Made by a program: the position numbers and the translations under genes. A stretch of 5,286 bases of DNA from NCBI GenBank assembly GCA_002937525.1, contig PTKA01000139.1:1-5286 (forward strand), given 5' to 3'. This document shows, one piece after another, positions 1 through 5,286 of this stretch. Within the stretch, counting starts at the first letter, position 1. Every line of letters starts with the position of its first letter. The notes under the pieces are model-generated. The model searched no databases. It was not told the origin of the DNA and saw nothing but the letters and a program-made list of their open reading frames with translations. Source of the stretch: Alphaproteobacteria bacterium MarineAlpha10_Bin3. Its GTDB lineage: Bacteria > Pseudomonadota > Alphaproteobacteria > UBA8366 > GCA-2717185.

Positions 1-225
1 CCACGCCTGATAGGTGCGGTAGGCCGGATAGTCGGGGTAGCGCTTGTTGTGCTTGTAGACCCCCGCCACGAACTCCTTCTGCATCGCGCTGGTGGCGTCG
101 ACGAAATACCCCCCGGTTGCGCGGGGCGCCGCCACGACGCCGTCCGGCATGGTCCGGCCGACGTTCTGGAGCACCTGCTCACCGGTGCTGAGGACAACCA
201 GGCTTTGGTCGAACAGCCCGCGCGG
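1..225 (-). pseudogene. Fragment of periplasmic solute-binding protein (LivK-like, branched-chain amino acid/amide ABC transporter)
   Basis: Read on the minus strand, the frame covering bases 1-3 is open from about 234 to the window edge, giving about 75 residues. Recognisable pieces, in order, are RGLFDQ, VVLSTGEQ, MPDGVVAAPRATGGYF and YPDYPAYRTYQAW. This pattern fits the second half of type I periplasmic binding proteins of the COG0683/Peripla_BP_6 kind, which capture amino acids, amides or urea for an ABC importer in the periplasm. The gene runs off the left edge. Its upstream side is missing: a stop lies in frame at 235-237, and the sequence beyond belongs to a different minus-strand gene in another frame. 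Only 4 of the 60 codons in 1-180 end in A or T, against 13 of the first 60 codons of the ABC ATPase gene next door, so the piece may have a different origin. The family call rests on remembered motifs; the exact substrate cannot be told. Confidence 0.65.
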
Positions 226-234
226 CGCCGCCGT
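215..234. other. Junction between two unrelated minus-strand gene fragments
   Basis: Within this GC-rich stretch the minus-strand signal-peptide frame (codons in phase with 287-289) stops making sense, and the LivK-like frame (in phase with 1-3) starts. The break cannot be placed to the base, because both AARA of one frame and PRGLF of the other can be read through the same bases. It could be a deletion/recombination join or an assembly artefact. Confidence 0.55.
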
Positions 235-276
235 TCAGCGTCAGGACGCCGAGCAAGACGCCGAAGAATAAAATTC

Positions 277-283
277 GAAGGGG
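277..283 (+). promoter_or_regulatory. Ribosome binding site of the ABC ATPase gene
   Basis: GAAGGGG ends four bases before the ATG at 288. It supports that start over later ones, and it lies inside the first codons of the minus-strand exported-protein gene. Confidence 0.6.
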
Positions 284-287
284 CGAC

Positions 288-995
288 ATGAACACTTCCC
301 AAACGGCCGAGGCGATGATCGTGCTGGATGACGTGGCGCTTACTCTGAACAGCAGGGCAGGGGCGGTCAATATCCTGCGCGCGGTCAATTTGCGCGTGAA
401 TGCCGGCGAGTCGGTGAGCGTGATGGGACCGTCCGGCGCTGGCAAGACCTCATTGCTGATGATCGTTGCCGGGCTGGAACAGGCGACGGCGGGACGGGTA
501 CGGGTCGCCGGCGCGGAGCTGGGCGGCATGGACGAAGACGCCTTGGCGCTGTTCCGGTGCGATAATGTGGGAATCGTGTTCCAGAATTTTCATTTGATCG
601 CGACAATGACGGCGCTGGAAAACGTCGCGGTTCCGCTCGAACTGGCGGGCCGCAACGACGCCTTTGGGCGCGCCGAACAGGATCTTGCGGCGGTTGGTCT
701 GGGTCATCGCCTGGCCCATTATCCGGGCCAGCTTTCCGGCGGCGAACAGCAGCGCGTGGCGTTGGCCCGCGCCTTCGCGCCCCAGCCCAGGCTGCTGCTC
801 GCCGATGAGCCGACCGGCAGTCTCGATGCCGATACCGGGTGGCAGATCATCGAACTCATGTTCCGGCTTGCGGCGCAAGCCGGCACCACCTTGCTGCTGA
901 TTACCCATGAGGCGGCGCTGGCCGATCGTTGTTCCCGGCGCATCCAGATCGAGGACGGCACGATCCTCGCCAGTTGTGCGGGGGCCGGCGCTTGA
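288..995 (+). CDS. ybbA: ABC transporter ATP-binding protein, YbbA/LolD type
   Basis: This is a complete 235-residue nucleotide-binding subunit that hydrolyses ATP on the cytoplasmic face for the permease encoded next. All the expected motifs are present: Walker A GPSGAGKT at residues 47-54, Q-loop glutamine 99 in VFQNFHL, signature LSGGEQQ at 149-155, Walker B LLLADEP at 169-175, D-loop SLD at 178-180 and switch histidine 207 (LLITHE). The length, the VFQNFHL and LSGGEQQRVALARA wording, and the FtsX-like partner place it in the LolD/MacB/YbbA branch of ABC ATPases (COG4181 type), whose members drive mechanotransmission or extraction rather than classical channel transport. The start at 288 has a GAAGGGG ribosome binding site. 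The stop overlaps the permease start, which indicates translational coupling. The substrate is unknown; the 'lysophospholipase L1 biosynthesis' name used for the family only reflects the neighbouring tesA. LolD itself is the main alternative, but the partner's length argues against it. Confidence 0.93.
   Translation: MNTSQTAEAMIVLDDVALTLNSRAGAVNILRAVNLRVNAGESVSVMGPSGAGKTSLLMIVAGLEQATAGRVRVAGAELGGMDEDALALFRCDNVGIVFQNFHLIATMTALENVAVPLELAGRNDAFGRAEQDLAAVGLGHRLAHYPGQLSGGEQQRVALARAFAPQPRLLLADEPTGSLDADTGWQIIELMFRLAAQAGTTLLLITHEAALADRCSRRIQIEDGTILASCAGAGA
295..300 (-). promoter_or_regulatory. Ribosome binding site of the divergent exported-protein gene
   Basis: On the minus strand GGGAAG stands five bases ahead of the ATG at 287-289. 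It supports real initiation of the signal-peptide ORF there, and it overlaps codons 3-5 of the plus-strand ATPase gene. Confidence 0.45.
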
Positions 996-3508
996 CGTTG
1001 TTCGGTCTCGCCTGGCGGCTGGCGCGGCGCGAATTGCGCGGCGGGATCGGTGGGTTCCGGATATTTTTGCTGTGCCTGGCGATGGGCGTCGCCGCGATTG
1101 CCGCCATCGGTTCAATCGGCGCGGCGCTGAAGGGCAGCATGCGCGATGACGCACGGATCATCCTGGGCGGCGATGTGGAAATCCGGCTCAACGCCGTGCC
1201 GGCCAGCGCGGCGCAACTGGCCTGGCTGCGTGGTCAAGGCCGCATCAGCCATATCAGCCAGACACGCTCGATGGCGCGCACCGGTGCGGCGCGTGCGTTG
1301 GTCGAACTCAAGGCGGTCGATGACGCCTATCCGCTCTTCGGTTCGGTCGTGCTGTCGCCCGGTCTCGCGCTCGACCGGGCGCTGGCGCGGCGCGGCGCCG
1401 ATTGGGGCGCTGTCGTCGAACCGGCTTTGCTCACCCGGCTGAATATTGCGATTGGCGATACGATCACGTTAGGCAAGGCGCGGTTTCGCATCGTGGCGAC
1501 GATTGTGCGCGAACCGGACCGGGCGGCGCGCGGCATCGCTTTCGGGCTGCGGGTGCTGGTCGCTCACGCAGCACTGAAAGCCAGCGGCCTGATCCAGCCG
1601 GGCAGTTTGATCCGCTATCATTACCGGATCGCGCTGCGCGTGAGCGCGAAAGCGTGGCGCGAAACCCTCGATACAGCGTTTCCCAAGGCCGGTTGGCGGG
1701 TCCGCGATACCGGCAATGCCGCGCCGGGCCTGGGCCGCATCGTCGACCGGATCTCGGTGTTCCTTGCCGTGGTCGCCTTGACGGCGCTGCTGGTCGGCGG
1801 TGTGGGGGTCGGCAATGCGGCGCGCGCCTTCCTGCAATCGCGCAGCGGCACCATCGCGATCCTGAAATGCCTCGGTGCGCCGGGCCGGGTCATCTTTGCG
1901 TTCTATGCGATCCAGATCACGGTGTTGGCGGCGGCTGGCGTCGCGGCCGGGGTGACGGTTGGCGGGCTGGCGCCGCTCGCCGCCGGCGCCCTGTTCGGCG
2001 GCCGCTTGCCGATCGACCCGCAATTTGGTGTCTATCCGGCACCCCTGGCCCTGGCGGCGGTGTTCGGGATTCTGGTCACGGCGGCGTTCTCATACTGGCC
2101 GCTGGTCCGGGCGCGGGCGGTCAGTGCTGCAACCCTGTTCCGCGATCTGATCGCGCCCGAATTCCGCTGGCCGGGCTGGCGCGACAGCGCGGTTGTGGCG
2201 GGCCTGGCGTTGCTGCTCGGCCTGCTGGCGGTGGCCAGCGCGCAGGACCGCCAGATGGCGCTGTATTTCGTTGCCGGCACGGCGGTGGCGCTGATTGCAT
2301 TCCGGCTCGCGGCCGGTGGCATCGCCGCGTTGTCGCGCATCGCGCCGCGCGCCGGTAACCCGTACCTCAGGCTCGCGCTTGCCAATCTTCACCGTCCCGG
2401 CGCACCGACCGCCACCATTGCCACATCGCTTGGCATGGGGTTGAGCGTGTTGATCGCGGTGGCCCTGGTTGAGGGAAACCTGTCACGCTATGTCGGCGGC
2501 GTGCTCTCGGAATCCGCGCCAAGTTTGTATTTCATCGATATCCAGCCGGATCAGGTGGCCGCTTTCGACCGGCTGCTCGCGGCCACGCCGGGGCTTCGCA
2601 ATGTCGGGCGGGTGCCGATGATGCATGGCCGGATTGTCGCCATTGCCGGCACGCCGGTCGATGAAATACAGCCGCCGGCCAATTACGCGTGGATTTTGCG
2701 CGGCGACCGCGGGCTGACCTGGATGCGGTCGCCGCCGGCGACCGGCAGCACTGTCGTCGAAGGCGAATGGTGGCCGTCCGATTATACCGGGCCGCCGCTG
2801 CTCAGCTTCGATGCGCAAGCCGCGCGGGCGCTGGGCATCGCCATCGGCGATACGATTACGCTCAACGTGCTGGGGCGTGAAATCGAGACGCGGGTCGCCA
2901 ATTTGCGGCGTATCGACTGGAACTCGTTGGCGATCAACTTCGTGATGATCCTGGCGCCGGGGGTGCTTGACGGCGCGCCGCAGACCCATATCGCCACCGC
3001 GCGCGCCGATGACGCGGCCGGCGATGCCGCCCTGGAGCGCACGGTGACCGGCGAATTTTCCAATGTCTCGGCGATTCGCGTACGCGAAATACTGAACCGG
3101 CTGCGTGCCTTGATCGGCCAGCTTGCCACCGCGGTGCGCCTGGTATCCGCCGTGGTCGTCGCCGCCGGCATTCTGGTGCTTGCCGGGGCCATCGCGGCAA
3201 GCCGCAAGCAGCGCATTTATGACGCGGTGATGCTGAAGGTTCTGGGAGCCACGCGGCGCGATGTCCTGGCGGTCTTCGCCATCGAATTTGGCCTGCTCGG
3301 GGTGGTCACGGTGGCGATTGCCAGCGGCATCGGAACATTGTCCGCCTGGGCCATCGTGACCAAGCTGATGCACGCAGACTGGGTCTTCATGCCGGCGACC
3401 GTGGCGCTGACGGCGCTGGCCTGTCTGGGCGTTACGGTGGCGATCGGTGCCGCCGGCACCTGGTCCGCGCTGGGACAGAAAGCCGCCCCGCTGCTGCGTA
3501 ACCCGTAA
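992..3508 (+). CDS. ybbP: FtsX-like ABC transporter permease, YbbP type
   Basis: This is the inner-membrane partner of the preceding ATPase, about 838 residues from the chosen TTG start at 992, close to the usual length of the YbbP family (COG3127). One membrane segment lies near residues 23-46, followed by a large periplasmic domain. A first FtsX-like core follows at roughly 253-370 with the coupling-loop pattern TIAILKCLGAPGRVI, then three or so further membrane helices between about 398 and 494. A second periplasmic domain carries GEWW near 592-595 and RRIDWNSLAINFVMI from 639. A last FtsX-like core spans about 714-824 and repeats the coupling pattern as DAVMLKVLGATRRDV. This doubled FtsX architecture separates it from LolC/E and MacB. 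The frame is open upstream to an ATG at 929, but those codons lie within the ATPase gene and look non-native. TTG at 992 overlaps the ATPase stop as TTGA; TTG at 998 is an alternative. Its role is probably moving or extracting envelope lipids or proteins; the substrate is not established. Confidence 0.9.
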   Translation: MTLFGLAWRLARRELRGGIGGFRIFLLCLAMGVAAIAAIGSIGAALKGSMRDDARIILGGDVEIRLNAVPASAAQLAWLRGQGRISHISQTRSMARTGAARALVELKAVDDAYPLFGSVVLSPGLALDRALARRGADWGAVVEPALLTRLNIAIGDTITLGKARFRIVATIVREPDRAARGIAFGLRVLVAHAALKASGLIQPGSLIRYHYRIALRVSAKAWRETLDTAFPKAGWRVRDTGNAAPGLGRIVDRISVFLAVVALTALLVGGVGVGNAARAFLQSRSGTIAILKCLGAPGRVIFAFYAIQITVLAAAGVAAGVTVGGLAPLAAGALFGGRLPIDPQFGVYPAPLALAAVFGILVTAAFSYWPLVRARAVSAATLFRDLIAPEFRWPGWRDSAVVAGLALLLGLLAVASAQDRQMALYFVAGTAVALIAFRLAAGGIAALSRIAPRAGNPYLRLALANLHRPGAPTATIATSLGMGLSVLIAVALVEGNLSRYVGGVLSESAPSLYFIDIQPDQVAAFDRLLAATPGLRNVGRVPMMHGRIVAIAGTPVDEIQPPANYAWILRGDRGLTWMRSPPATGSTVVEGEWWPSDYTGPPLLSFDAQAARALGIAIGDTITLNVLGREIETRVANLRRIDWNSLAINFVMILAPGVLDGAPQTHIATARADDAAGDAALERTVTGEFSNVSAIRVREILNRLRALIGQLATAVRLVSAVVVAAGILVLAGAIAASRKQRIYDAVMLKVLGATRRDVLAVFAIEFGLLGVVTVAIASGIGTLSAWAIVTKLMHADWVFMPATVALTALACLGVTVAIGAAGTWSALGQKAAPLLRNP

Positions 3509-3522
3509 TGCCAACGGGAGTG

Positions 3523-3551
3523 TTGCATTTTCCAGCACTATTCCCAATATT
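3523..3551 (+). promoter_or_regulatory. Possible sigma70-type promoter for the BI-1 family gene
   Basis: In the 76-base gap after the permease, TTGCAT (3523-3528) is followed after 17 bases by AATATT (3546-3551). This is the only AT-rich patch of the window outside genes. The -10 match is imperfect and the pairing is by eye, so this is a candidate only. Confidence 0.3.
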
Positions 3552-3573
3552 ACGCATAGAGCAATTCAGGAAT

Positions 3574-3579
3574 AGGGGA
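3574..3579 (+). promoter_or_regulatory. Ribosome binding site of the BI-1 family gene
   Basis: AGGGGA lies five bases before the ATG at 3585 and fixes that start in preference to the in-frame ATG at 3618. Confidence 0.6.
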
Positions 3580-3584
3580 TAACC

Positions 3585-4319
3585 ATGGCTTTGACACCAC
3601 GGCGTAGGACGATCTCGATGGGCGCGGCGACCGCCGGCCGCGAGGGCATCGACGAAGGTCTGCGGCGCTATATGCTGCGTGTCTATAATTACATGTCGCT
3701 TGGCCTCGCCTTGACCGGCGTCGTGGCTTTCACGGTGGCGAATACGCCGTCGGTCCTGCAATTCTTCTATACCCAGAGCGGACCGACGATGCTGGCTTAT
3801 ATCGCCATGTTCTTGCCGCTGGTCTTTGTCCTGGCGATTTCGTTTGGCATCCATAAACTCAGCACGCCGACGGTGCAGCTTTTGTTCTGGGGCTTCGCCG
3901 GGGCGATGGGGCTGTCGCTGACCCATATATTCCTGATTTATACCGGCACCAGTATCGCCCGCGTGTTCTTCATCACGGCCAGCGTGTTCGCGGCGATGAG
4001 CCTGTATGGCTATACCACCAAGCGGGATTTGACCGGCATCGGCAGCTTCCTGTTCATGGGGCTGATCGGCATCGTCATCGCCAGCATCGTGAACATTTTC
4101 CTGCAATCGAGCATGATGCAGTTCATTATTTCGGTTGTCGGTGTGCTGGTGTTCGTCGGATTGACCGCCTATGACACGCAAAACATCAAAAATGAATACG
4201 ATGCCCGCGATAGCGGCGATGTGGCGGAAAAGAAGTCGATCCATGGCGCATTGCGGCTCTATCTCGACTTCATCAACCTGTTCATCATGATGCTGCATCT
4301 GTTCGGCAACCGCGAATAG
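3585..4319 (+). CDS. Bax inhibitor-1/YccA family membrane protein
   Basis: This is a complete 244-residue polytopic inner-membrane protein of the BI-1 (TMBIM/LFG) family, the bacterial relatives of eukaryotic Bax inhibitor-1. Homologues such as Bacillus YetJ behave as pH-sensitive calcium leak channels, and E. coli relatives include YbhL and YccA. After a polar N-terminus (1-30), membrane segments lie near 32-51, 69-89, 97-119, 125-143, 151-172 and 177-196, with a final weaker helix at 222-240. The family signatures are clear: GLTAYDTQNIK at 192-202 with Asp197, and ALRLYLDFINLF at 222-233 with Asp228. These two aspartates are the likely counterparts of the proton/calcium-sensing pair described in YetJ; that mapping is my inference. 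Length and topology are normal. It follows the permease after 76 bases with its own ribosome binding site and a possible promoter, and the next gene begins 38 bases later. The physiological role in this organism cannot be read from sequence. Confidence 0.93.
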   Translation: MALTPRRRTISMGAATAGREGIDEGLRRYMLRVYNYMSLGLALTGVVAFTVANTPSVLQFFYTQSGPTMLAYIAMFLPLVFVLAISFGIHKLSTPTVQLLFWGFAGAMGLSLTHIFLIYTGTSIARVFFITASVFAAMSLYGYTTKRDLTGIGSFLFMGLIGIVIASIVNIFLQSSMMQFIISVVGVLVFVGLTAYDTQNIKNEYDARDSGDVAEKKSIHGALRLYLDFINLFIMMLHLFGNRE

Positions 4320-4357
4320 CGCTGGAAGCGGGGTTTTCGCCGCGCCATGATGCGGGG

Positions 4358-5098
4358 ATGATTCTGCTGTTCACCGATTTTGGCCATGACGGCCCCTATG
4401 TCGGGCAGATGAAAATTGTCCTGGCCAGCAAGGCGCCCGGTGTCACAATCATCGATCTGATGCATGACGCGACGCCGCACGATCCGCGTGCGGCGGCGTA
4501 TCTGCTGGCCTCGCTGGCGCCGGCAATGCCGTCCGGCGCGATCTGCCTGGCCGTGGTCGATCCCAGCGTTGGCGGCGCGCGGCCGCCCGTGATTGTCGAG
4601 GCGGATGGCCGCTGGTTCGTTGGCCCGGGCAACGGGTTGTTCGAGATAGTGGCGCGCCGCGCCGCCACCGTCCGGCCCTGGCGCATCGACTGGCGCCCGG
4701 ACCGGCTGGCGCCCTCGTTTCACGGCCGCGATCTGTTTGCGCCGGTGGCGGCGCGATTGGCGCGAAACGAAGTCCCGGCGCAAACGGCATTGGATTGGAA
4801 CGGCGATCCGGCGCGGCCCGGCGCGGACTGGCCGGACGACAGCTTCACCGTGATCCATATCGACCGTTTCGGCAATGCCTTGACCGGCATTCGCGCGGCA
4901 TCGGTGGACCGGTCGGCGGTCTTTGCCGCCGGCGGGACCGCAGTTCGTTTTGCACGGGTTTTTTCCGAAGTGCCGCCGGGACAGGTTTTCTGGTATGAAA
5001 ACGCATCCGGACTGGTCGAGGTTGCGGTCAATCGCGGCAGTGCCGCGGAAAAGCTCGGCCTTGGCGTGGGGGACGACGTCTCGATTTCCGTACAATAG
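4358..5098 (+). CDS. S-adenosyl-L-methionine hydroxide adenosyltransferase (DUF62/SAM_HAT family)
   Basis: This is a complete 246-residue cytoplasmic enzyme of the DUF62 family (COG1912), which splits S-adenosylmethionine with water to adenosine and methionine. Automatic pipelines often call it SAM-dependent chlorinase/fluorinase because the halogenases share the fold. Visible motifs are LLFTDFGHDGPYVGQMK at 3-19, VVDPSVGGAR at 66-75, GPGNGLF at 89-95, SFHGRDLFAP at 120-129, HIDRFGNALT at 167-176 and ENASGLVEVAVNRGSAA at 214-230. Asp68, Arg75 and His122 match the conserved Asp-Arg-His triad that activates water in the hydroxide enzymes and argue against a halogenase. GPGNG has Gly where I expect Asp or Asn, and DPSVGG varies from the usual DPGVGS. 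The start is set by the FTDFG motif at residue 5 and by the absence of a credible in-frame start upstream; the GGGG directly before the ATG is badly spaced. It may be co-transcribed with the BI-1 gene. Confidence 0.92.
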   Translation: MILLFTDFGHDGPYVGQMKIVLASKAPGVTIIDLMHDATPHDPRAAAYLLASLAPAMPSGAICLAVVDPSVGGARPPVIVEADGRWFVGPGNGLFEIVARRAATVRPWRIDWRPDRLAPSFHGRDLFAPVAARLARNEVPAQTALDWNGDPARPGADWPDDSFTVIHIDRFGNALTGIRAASVDRSAVFAAGGTAVRFARVFSEVPPGQVFWYENASGLVEVAVNRGSAAEKLGLGVGDDVSISVQ

Positions 5099-5115
5099 GG
5101 GGCCGTTCGCCTTCG

Positions 5116-5121
5116 AGGAGG
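5116..5121 (+). promoter_or_regulatory. Strong ribosome binding site ahead of a truncated gene
   Basis: AGGAGG, a full match to the anti-Shine-Dalgarno core, sits four bases before the ATG at 5126. It is the best ribosome binding site in the window, yet it leads an 11-codon frame, which suggests that a real gene began here. Confidence 0.6.
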
Positions 5122-5125
5122 ATAC

Positions 5126-5161
5126 ATGGCGGGTAGCAAGGGCGGGCGGCGGTTGTTGTAG
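5126..5161 (+). pseudogene. Start of an unidentified gene, cut off after about five codons
   Basis: ATG at 5126, 27 bases after the SAM hydrolase stop and preceded by AGGAGG, opens a frame that reads MAGSK. It then runs into the inverted IS3 transposase fragment and stops at a TAG (5159-5161) after 11 codons. The good ribosome binding site and operon-like spacing suggest a former third gene of the BI-1/SAM hydrolase cluster. Five residues are too few to identify it. The alternative, a chance ATG and ribosome binding site, is less likely but possible. Confidence 0.4.
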
Positions 5162-5286
5162 AATTCGATCCACTTGCCGATGCCGTTGCGCGCATCCCGG
5201 CCGCCCGAGAAGGCGTGCAGGTAGACGCATTCGTATTTCAACGACCGCCACAGCCGCTCGATGAAGATATTATCGAGAAAGCGTCC
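5141..5286 (-). mobile_element. IS3-family insertion sequence fragment: C-terminal part of the DDE transposase (OrfB)
   Basis: The minus-strand frame entering from the window edge reads GRFLDNIFIERLWRSLKYE, then VYLHAF, GIGKWIEFYNNRRP. This is the hallmark end of the IS3-family OrfB integrase core (rve domain). The Glu in FIERLW (tenth residue here, near 5257-5259) is the last acidic residue of the DDE catalytic triad; the other two lie beyond the window. The wording is closest to the IS51/IS407-like members that I remember. After about 48 residues the match stops at NNRRP, where related transposases continue with H, S, A and about twenty more residues. From there the DNA is instead the reverse complement of the MAGSK gene start. 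The C-terminus and the terminal inverted repeat of the IS are therefore missing on this side, so this is not a clean insertion boundary. Confidence 0.85.

Larger units (their letters stand above)
179..289 (-). pseudogene. Truncated start of an exported protein, probably TesA-type arylesterase/lysophospholipase L1
   Basis: A minus-strand ATG at 287-289 opens a reading frame whose first 25 residues are a textbook signal peptide: start MSPLRI, hydrophobic core LFFGVLLGVL, and a small-residue cleavage region ending GGAARA. After that the frame runs meaninglessly (VRPKPGCPQHR) to a TGA at 179-181, because the DNA changes into the LivK-like fragment in another frame. A GGGAAG ribosome binding site lies at 295-300, five bases from the ATG. 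I infer tesA (a periplasmic GDSL-family esterase) only from position: it commonly sits divergent to the YbbA/YbbP-type transporter. The catalytic GDSL block is absent, so the identity is not proven. Alternatively this could be the signal peptide of the LivK-like gene itself after an internal deletion. As it stands, no functional enzyme is encoded. Confidence 0.5.

Noticed and set aside
269..274. TAAAAT as a -10 box for the ABC ATPase gene
   Set aside because: No credible -35 lies 16-18 bases upstream, and the implied start of transcription would fall within the ribosome binding site. The AT-rich bases are explained by the hydrophobic signal-peptide codons of the minus strand.
929..991. Longer permease version starting at ATG 929
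   Set aside because: The extra residues are encoded wholly inside the ATPase gene, are polar and Pro/Arg-rich, and precede the typical permease N-terminus; TTG 992 with stop overlap fits better.
3502..3518. Small inverted repeat CCCGT...ACGGG at the permease stop, followed by a short T-rich run, as a terminator
   Set aside because: The stem is only five pairs and the following T-tract is broken (TTGCATTTT), too weak to call a terminator.
2483..3547. Long minus-strand open frame opposite the permease
   Set aside because: The predicted protein is rich in Arg, Gln, His and Gly with no domain pattern, as expected for a shadow of a high-GC gene; the plus-strand frame is clearly the coding one.
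3432..4298. Long minus-strand open frame opposite the BI-1 gene
   Set aside because: The low-complexity His/Gln/Asp/Arg-rich translation mirrors the hydrophobic BI-1 codons; it has no recognisable domain and no separate start signal.
4320..4357. GCGG...CCGC hairpin between the BI-1 and SAM hydrolase genes as a terminator
   Set aside because: The stem is only four pairs and no T-run follows, so it is not distinguishable from chance in GC-rich DNA.
4358..5098. SAM-dependent chlorinase/fluorinase as a natural-product halogenase
   Set aside because: The Asp-Arg-His triad of the hydroxide adenosyltransferases is present and there is no biosynthetic cluster around it, so halogenation is not supported.
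4259..5251. Minus-strand open frames running from the transposase fragment through the SAM hydrolase
   Set aside because: Beyond about 5143 these frames are antisense to the SAM hydrolase and carry no transposase or other motif; only the 5141-5286 part is real.

Overview
This high-GC window reads like a chromosomal piece of an alphaproteobacterium. I base that on the overall base composition, the GC-rich third codon positions and the gene types; no rRNA or other lineage marker is present, so the assignment is an inference. The middle is ordinary, tightly packed, plus-strand coding DNA. The two ends are gene fragments joined abruptly to unrelated sequence.

Layout: (1) Bases 1 to about 225, minus strand, hold an internal-to-C-terminal piece of a periplasmic solute-binding protein of the branched-chain amino acid/amide ABC type (LivK-like). 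(2) Near 215-234 this piece meets, out of frame, the first ~25 codons of a minus-strand exported protein. That start begins at 289, head to head with the next gene, and is probably the beginning of a TesA-type arylesterase/lysophospholipase. (3) 288-995 and 992-3508 are a complete ABC ATPase and its FtsX-like permease (YbbA/YbbP type), coupled by a TTGA overlap. (4) 3585-4319 is a complete seven-helix Bax inhibitor-1/YccA-family membrane protein with its own good ribosome binding site and a possible promoter. (5) 4358-5098 is a complete S-adenosyl-L-methionine hydroxide adenosyltransferase (DUF62, often auto-annotated as chlorinase/fluorinase). (6) At 5126 a well-formed ribosome binding site and ATG open a new gene, which is lost after about five codons. 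(7) From about 5141 to the window end, minus strand, lies the C-terminal part of an IS3-family transposase that is missing its own C-terminus and terminal repeat.

The ATPase and permease form one transporter complex of the LolCDE/MacB-like superfamily, conventionally found next to tesA; its substrate is not established. The BI-1 protein and the SAM hydrolase may be co-transcribed (38 bp gap), but no functional link can be read from sequence. I found no convincing new biological system. The points most worth a second look are the two broken junctions (real rearrangement or assembly chimera) and the start codons at 287-290, where two divergent genes share one CATG palindrome.
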